The position numbers were made by a program, and so were the translations under genes. Source: Nectonema munidae (Eukaryota > Nematomorpha > Nectonematoida > Nectonematidae). From it: 64,000 bases of DNA. The notes beneath the pieces were generated by a model. The model saw nothing but the letters and a program-made list of their open reading frames with translations, ran no database searches and had not been told where the DNA came from. Positions 58,350-64,000 of the stretch are shown here, in pieces; positions within the stretch are counted from its first letter, which is position 1, and the number at the start of each line of letters is the position of its first letter. The stretch is taken from NCBI GenBank assembly GCA_030549495.1, contig JAUIRK010001045.1, forward strand, positions 1-64,000. Reading direction: 5' to 3'.

Positions 58350-61110
58350 TATACCATCCATATATATAGCTACGCACGGCAGTCTGTCCTCATTATTCTT
58401 TTATTCTGTTCAACTTCACACATCGCATTTGACTTATGACGGATCAAGAGAAGATCAACGCATCAATCTTGACCAGAGCTGGTTCAATATTACAGCTCCG
58501 AGAAGACTATGAAAATATGCTTGAAAGACTTTCAAAACTGGAAAGTTCCTCTCAAGAAAGAGAAAAAATCGATATTCCCATATTCTCGGAGGTTGTAGGG
58601 GAATTACCGAAGCAACCGAGAGGATATGCAGATTTCGATCTAACTAAGCCAGAGCTCACGCAGAGATTTAAACCTGGAGAATTGGCAGCCAAACGCATCG
58701 AAGTTTTCATCTCTAACATTCCTATCACAAATAGAAACGCCAAGGACGATCTGTTGATCACTCTTTTTCAAGTAATAGAAAGAAACCTTTTTCAGTTTCC
58801 TTTGGATTATGTTTCAGTTGTCAACAACGCGTCCATCTTAGCCTGTGTAGCTATACAAGGTGGCTGGGAAGCAGCTAAGAAAGAACTAGGCACCTCATCC
58901 ATGTCTCACCTGAATGTGTCATTGATTCAGCCTACACAATCCACGCCGTTTTTTCGACAAAAGGACAGAGGAAGGCCCGTCCAAAAGGGAAAGAAGAAGA
59001 CGCCGTAGAGTAGCCGACTTCAGCCAGATCCTTAAAGACATCTCTAACATCTTTTCGGATAATCCGGCCTCCCTAGAAGACATGGTCCCTCTGTCCCCAA
59101 ACGACTTCTTTTCCTCTTCATCCAGTTCATCGTGCACTAGCTCGGACTCAGATCCGGAGCTTACTCCTCTCAGATGTAGTACGCCTGTTGTAGAAGAAAC
59201 TGAAGATGTCTTCTACGGTGCCTCCAATACCTGGCCCAATGTTACAGAAGTAGACGAAGCTTTCGCCAATTTATATGTAGAAGAAAAAACAAACCAAATG
59301 GATAACATAGAATGGCCCACTCTAAAAGATGTGGAATAACTCCTGAAAGAAAACGAAACTCTTCCTATAGCCCAGCAAAATGAAGAAGACATCACCATAG
59401 TTGCCCTAGAAGATGTCTTAATTGAGATTTTTGGGAGTGACTATGAGGAACAAATGGCAAGCAATCCACTAACACCAGAAGACGTAATTAAAGAAATACA
59501 AGTAAACGCGTTAAGGTCAGATACTGGAGACAAAATGGCTACAACTTTAAAGTATCTAGAAAACAAAGAGCTTTTTAGTCCAAAGACATGGAGAGGTATC
59601 TTCACACACATCCTATCTTCACCTACCGTGGAAGACCAGAATCTTCCGGGGGAACGTGGTAGTAATGATGAACACAACACAAAGCTAATGACGTCAACAA
59701 AAGCACAGATCCGACAGTAGAAACTGACGATCATGCACCGCCGACGATCACAGAAGAGGAAGACACAGAATGGGAAGAAAGTCCAATTGTCAACCCATTG
59801 ACAAAAATTCTGTCGCAAGAAGAATAGCCTACCCAGCTTAAGCACAGAAGAACACTTCTTTGATATCAAAGCGAGTCTTTGGATGTGCCCAAAAGGACTA
59901 AAAAACAAAAAAAATCTTACTAAACGGGTATAAGCCAGCGGTTTCATCCAGTGATCCTTTTGGTGTTTTTATCAATGATTTTGCACCGCCAGAAAATCAA
60001 AGAAAATTCATCAAGGAAAAAATAATTCCCACTTTAGTCAACAACGGAATTATTAAAGAATGCCTACATCCAAGAATTATATCACCGGTGTTTGGCATTT
60101 TAAAAAGTGGAAAAGAGGTACGCTTTATCCAAAACTTTACCTACTCTTCAAAGAAGAGAGCTGCAAACTAGTATCTCCTCTTAAACTCAGTACCTTAGAG
60201 AAAAATTGGCAGTTCATGACCAAGTATGACATTTCTTCAGCATTCTATGGAATCAGGATACACGAAAGATATCAAAAGTTATTTTGTTTTCGATGCGAAG
60301 ACAAGATATACTCCTTTAATAGATTGGCCATGGGGGCCACATTTGCGCCAGGAATTCTACAGTTTATCCTCAAAAAGATACTTAAATGTTTTCAGGAAGA
60401 AATCCAGTAAAATTTTAATATACATTGATGACATCCTGTTCCTTACTGAAAACCTAAATGATGGCCTTGAACTGAACGAAATATTCCTAAAATTCGCCAA
60501 AGATCACATGATAATGCTAAACTCCAAAAAATGCTGCACAATTCCTACACATGAACTAAAGTATTTAGGAGTTAATGTAAATTTAAAATCAAGAGAGATT
60601 AAAATTGAAGAAAAAACAAAGCATCAAGTAAGAGCTGCCTTATTGTTGCTTCCAGCTATGATATGGACCAATAATTTAGAAACAAAAATGGCGCAACAAA
60701 TCTTAGCATTCATACAATACTACTGTGGCACCATCAGAAATAAATTGAAAAAATTTTCTCCACTCTTTGATATCCTAGAAGTAACAAAATCAAAGAGAAG
60801 AAAAATTTCTCCAAGTTTGCTTTCGTTGACGCTACTCCGGTTCAAATTGGTATCAAGACAAAAGAATCGGAGATCGTTATAGTGAGCAATTCAACCAAAG
60901 ATATAGCTGTTATGGAATCACTGGCAATCTTAATTACCAGTTGGCTCCACCAAGGTAACGTTACTATTTTCACAGACTCTCTAGTAAGCAAGATATATGA
61001 ATACCGCAAAAAATCCAGCGGTAAGACTGTCCAGGTTATAAAATACCATATATATAGCCAAGCACGGCAGTCTGTCCTCATTATTCTTTTATTCTGCTCA
61101 ACTTCACGCC
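58350..61110 (+). mobile_element. Retroelement fossil with RT and RNase H (LTR/DIRS-like)
   Basis: A broken reverse-transcribing element of about 2.8 kb. It has a gag-like frame at its start (58436-59008, basic C-terminal end), an acidic Ser-rich spacer, a reverse transcriptase region with a YIDDIL motif (about 60060-60640), and an RNase H region (about 60820-61050). No integrase or tyrosine recombinase is recognisable. A short repeat of about 65 bp containing CACGGCAGTCTGTCCTCATT lies at both ends (near 58356-58418 and 61045-61106). The family is uncertain: an LTR element with reduced ends, a DIRS relative or another RT-RNase H lineage. It is interrupted by roughly five or more breaks; the still readable parts and well-matched ends suggest moderate age. 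Confidence 0.7.
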
Positions 61111-62083
61111 CTCCCTGAAGATATATTTATTTTGCGTGTATTTATAAATTTTGTGTGTTTCATTTTTGTCATTTTAATAATGTCAAATAACCTCACGAAT
61201 TTGAAATTTCTGAAAAAGTTTTTTATAATACTTATATATATTCTAATGAAACAAAAATACCAGGGCTTCGAAGACGGAGCCAGATTAGAAGTCCAGAGCA
61301 GCTAAAGCTGAAACTTTTTTTTACTAGAAGTCAGAATTAGCTTCAAGTAAGTCTCAAATACCTTTTTAGCTTTTATAAATATACAGTTCGATCCAAGCGA
61401 ACAAGATTTTATTTGTCAATAAAAATTCATAACAAACAATAAAATAAAAACCTTATGAAAAAAACTAAAAACTATGATAAAATAGACAACACAAATCATA
61501 TAAGTATCATATAAGTCAACAATATCATATAAGTATATATAAAGATTAACATTTATATAGATAAAAAAAATTATAATTAATTCAAAAATCCATAGATGAA
61601 GAAAAAAATGCTAAAAACCGTATTTAACTTGTTTAGCAAAAATGAGGGATATGGGAGCTGGGGTCAAAAAATACGTTTTTTCAGAAATGGAAGCAGAAAA
61701 TTATAAGGCGGCCCCGAAGCCCTGAGAAATACCAGAGATAGTATCACTAAAAATATCAAACTTACGCAAAGTTTTCATCAGCATTATTCTAAACAAGCTG
61801 TAAGAAGCAATAAATGTACGGATATTGCTCTTGTATCGTTTACTTGATAATAATAATAGTGGAGTTTTTTTCCATTGCTCCGTTGTTCGAGGGGTATACA
61901 AATCGTCCACTCGATAGACATTCTTCAACTCATAAAATAATTTAAAGTTTATTAGATAAACATTATGAAATCTTTTTATTTCACCAATATTGATTATGTT
62001 TCACTCTTTATTAGCTGCTTTGCTATACTTAGAATTTATGGGTATTGACATGATGTAAATTTTAGTCGTCTGCTTTATATATT
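61111..62083. other. AT-rich stretch, one unrecognised minus frame
   Basis: A minus-strand frame at 61701-61928 (YTPRTTEQWKKTPLLLLSSK) is open for about 75 codons, but I recognise nothing in it. The rest is anonymous. Confidence 0.35.
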
Positions 62084-62084
62084 T

Positions 62085-62575
62085 TTGTTTTGTTTTCATT
62101 TCATATATAATATCGTCTGTCACAATTTATCTTTTGAATTAATTTACATATGATAACTTACAAATCTTTGTTTTTTGTTAGATGAATACTGTTAGGTCTA
62201 AAAGACATTATATTTCTAAAAAAGTGAGTTTTATTTTACTAAACTGTACAATTTATAGCGGATATCATTTATTTAGGATGCTTATGATAAGAAAAAACAA
62301 ATTCAAGCTGTATATGAATCCAATGGTGATTGGAGAGAATTGGCTAGAAGGTTGAGTGTGAGCAAAACAACCGTATATAGGTGGCTTAAGCATAATAATG
62401 AACATGACAAAAGAGAAGGAAATACTACACATACTCAGGTCAATCATTGAGAACAATTGCGAACATCAATTTTACTATTTTAATTTTAGCAATTTTTTAT
62501 ATATATTTTGGTTCAAAAGATAAATTGTGATAGACGATATTATATATGGAATGAAAACAAATCAAAAATTATCTT
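62085..62575 (+). mobile_element. Short TIR element retaining two HTH exons
   Basis: Inverted ends of about 55 bp: TTTTCATTTCATATATAATA, then TCGTCTGTCACAATTTATCT (from about 62093), against their inverse ending near 62556, with two mismatches in this core. Inside, an ATG at 62181 opens a small coding part (see next entry). No DDE domain remains, so it is an internally deleted, non-autonomous derivative. Target duplication unclear. Confidence 0.75.
62181..62450 (+). CDS. Helix-turn-helix N-terminus of a transposase, two exons
   Basis: Exon 1 reads MNTVRSKRHYISKK; a GT-AG intron of about 53 bp follows (GTGAGTTTTA…CATTTATTTAG, about 62224-62276); exon 2 reads DAYDKKKQIQAVYESNGDWR, then ELARRLSVSKTTVYRWLKHN, a classic helix-turn-helix of the kind that binds transposon ends. 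It stops soon after, VNH-stop. Whether the truncated protein is made is unknown; a bare DNA-binding domain could act as a repressor of full-length relatives (inference). Confidence 0.6.
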
Positions 62576-63320
62576 AGTGAAATGATATTGTAATCATGGT
62601 AGATCTCTAATTTATCAAGATACATACTACTTTTGATGACACGTTCTCTTTTCAATTTATTTTCAGGTTGCTTCCTTCTTGAAGTATAGAAATAAAATAA
62701 GCATTATCTGTACCAGAATGAAACCATAACAGGCAATTTAGTATAAGAACATATCTTTTGAAAAAATTGAATAAATGTTTTTAGAGACAATTTTTACAAG
62801 TAAACCGCATATTTGATTGACACCTATAGATATTTTCATATCCTAAATGCAAAAAATAAATCCCAAAATGAAACAAGCATGACCGCTGATTTTTTAGTAT
62901 AAAACATCCATTTTATATAAAGAAAAATTTATTAGATATATTCATCATTAATGAAATTTTTGATTGACACTTTTTAAAAATTAGCCATGATTATTGAAAA
63001 AATGAAATAAAAAATTGTTATGCGTACAAAAATCTATATAATTACAAATTTTCAAACGAGTATCTAATATAGGTCTTAAGTTAAATATACCAATAATATC
63101 AGAATTTGGTTGAAAAATCCTCATTTTGATTGACAGTTTTTGACATGAGAGGGTCACTCAACGACCATGAAAATACAACCAAAAAATGCTGCTCGAGATT
63201 TAAGAAAAGTCAGGAAATTTGAAAGGATATGCTTCAGCCAATTTTGTACAATAATTTTTAAGTTGGGAAGGAAAGCGATTTAGGTCCCAATCACTAATAG
63301 GGTTAAAAATGCTCCATTAA
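62576..63320. repeat. A/B modular repeat, copy 3 (short)
   Basis: Middle segment with CATGGTAGATCTCTAATTTA (about 62597) and TTTTCAATTTATTTTCAGGT, about two B modules (anchors near 62738 and 62897), then the tail TTGACAGTTTTTGACATGAG (about 63130) and the closing CACTAATAGGG (63292-63302). The same order as copy 1, without the C-run. Confidence 0.75.
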
Positions 63321-63529
63321 AAACCAAATAAATTAAAAATTTTAAAATATAAATTTCAAAAATACATAATAGTTTCTCATTGCAATCTTCATCAACATGT
63401 TCAGAAATATGACAGATTATAATTACGAATGAAAAAGAAGAAACACAAAATTTCCACTGATGAATTTAGAGAAATATATCTCTTAACAAAAGAATCAGAA
63501 AAACTTTAACAGCTTATATTTAATTTAGA

Positions 63530-64000
63530 TACAGAAGATAAATACAATTTTCTAAACAATCACAAAAAACCTCGTCACAATAGTCTGTTTCCAATGCAGT
63601 TTCTTTGTGGTTGTAATCGTAGTTTTAGATTTGAATGGCTATTTCAAGATAAGTGGATGGTTTAGAGAGAGTCTGTTGATGGTATATTATGTGTTATATT
63701 TTATTCTGATCATCAAAGTGCTATGCTTGTCACTGAACCTTTTCGAACTTGGAACCAAAAAAGTGAAAGAGTTAAAGCGCATGAACGATGCCTTTCTCAT
63801 CACCATGCAATCGAAAAAGCTCATTTTTACAAACAGTAGAGAATCCTGAAAGTAGTATTTCTGCTCTAATCGATACATGTAAAATAGAAATTTTTTAAAT
63901 CAATTGCACTAGAAGTATTGTTCTGTGTAAGATAACTTGGGGCACTTAGAGGAGATACAGAAAATATTAGTTCTATTGGAAATACTAGCAATTTAAAAAC
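63530..64000 (+). pseudogene. TTF-type hAT transposase, N-terminal part
   Basis: Reads like the zf-TTF/DUF4371 N-terminus of hAT transposases (the KRBA2/ZMYM1-related kind): RHNSLFPMQFLCGCNRSFRF then EWLFQDKWMV (63572-63666), DGILCVILFSDHQSAMLVTE (63677-63736), PFRTWNQKSERVKAHERCLS (63737-63796) and HHHAIEKAHFYKQ. A stop interrupts the frame near 63664 and again at about 63836. It runs off the window end, so the catalytic part is not visible. Confidence 0.6.

Overview
The window looks like repeat-rich, AT-rich DNA from an invertebrate animal, possibly an arthropod. Two conserved animal-type housekeeping genes lie in a sea of decayed eukaryotic transposons (piggyBac, MULE, hAT, Tigger/pogo, ISXO2/Merlin-like, several LINEs, tRNA-derived SINEs and MITEs). 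The species cannot be fixed from the sequence. The two confident host genes, both on the minus strand, are DPM1 (17453-18184, dolichyl-phosphate mannose synthase) and DKC1/dyskerin (35044-36483, H/ACA pseudouridine synthase). Each is one uninterrupted reading frame, although a transposon in the same window has short spliceosomal-type introns of about 50 bases. Three further stretches (about 2815-3064, 53395-53506 and 53913-54370) may be host exons or remnants, but I do not recognise them.

Layout. 1-7050: an unrecognised frame, a MITE, tandem repeats and a decayed piggyBac element. 7052-12357: a long MULE with inverted ends of about 0.95 kb, built at their tips from a 16-17 bp tandem repeat and enclosing a multi-exon FLYWCH/MULE transposase that is nearly whole. 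It abuts an ISXO2-like transposase (12375-13206, minus). 14-18 kb: mostly anonymous DNA, then DPM1. 18.8-24.3 kb: two different LINE remnants, with a textbook hammerhead ribozyme (20637-20678, minus) between them, then a second piggyBac remnant. 24.6-34 kb: a patchwork of a LINE piece, an inverted pair of tRNA-SINE/LINE arms, a ZBED5-like hAT remnant, a Tigger fragment, MITEs and hAT ends with long C tracts. 35-36.5 kb: DKC1. 37-51 kb: a hAT remnant and a modular repeat family (A and B modules, each about 150 bp) that served as landing ground for an unusual hAT-like element with an 8-bp target duplication, a Tigger with TA duplication, a second and divergent hAT-like element, and a SINE. 51-58 kb: LINE scraps and anonymous DNA. 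58.35-61.1 kb: a broken retroelement fossil with RT and RNase H. 62-64 kb: a small inverted-repeat element that keeps two exons of a helix-turn-helix protein, another A/B repeat copy, and the start of a TTF-type hAT transposase running off the window.

No operon-like organisation or joint pathway links the genes. DPM1 serves ER glycosylation and dyskerin serves nucleolar RNA modification; they are simply neighbours in a transposon-packed region.
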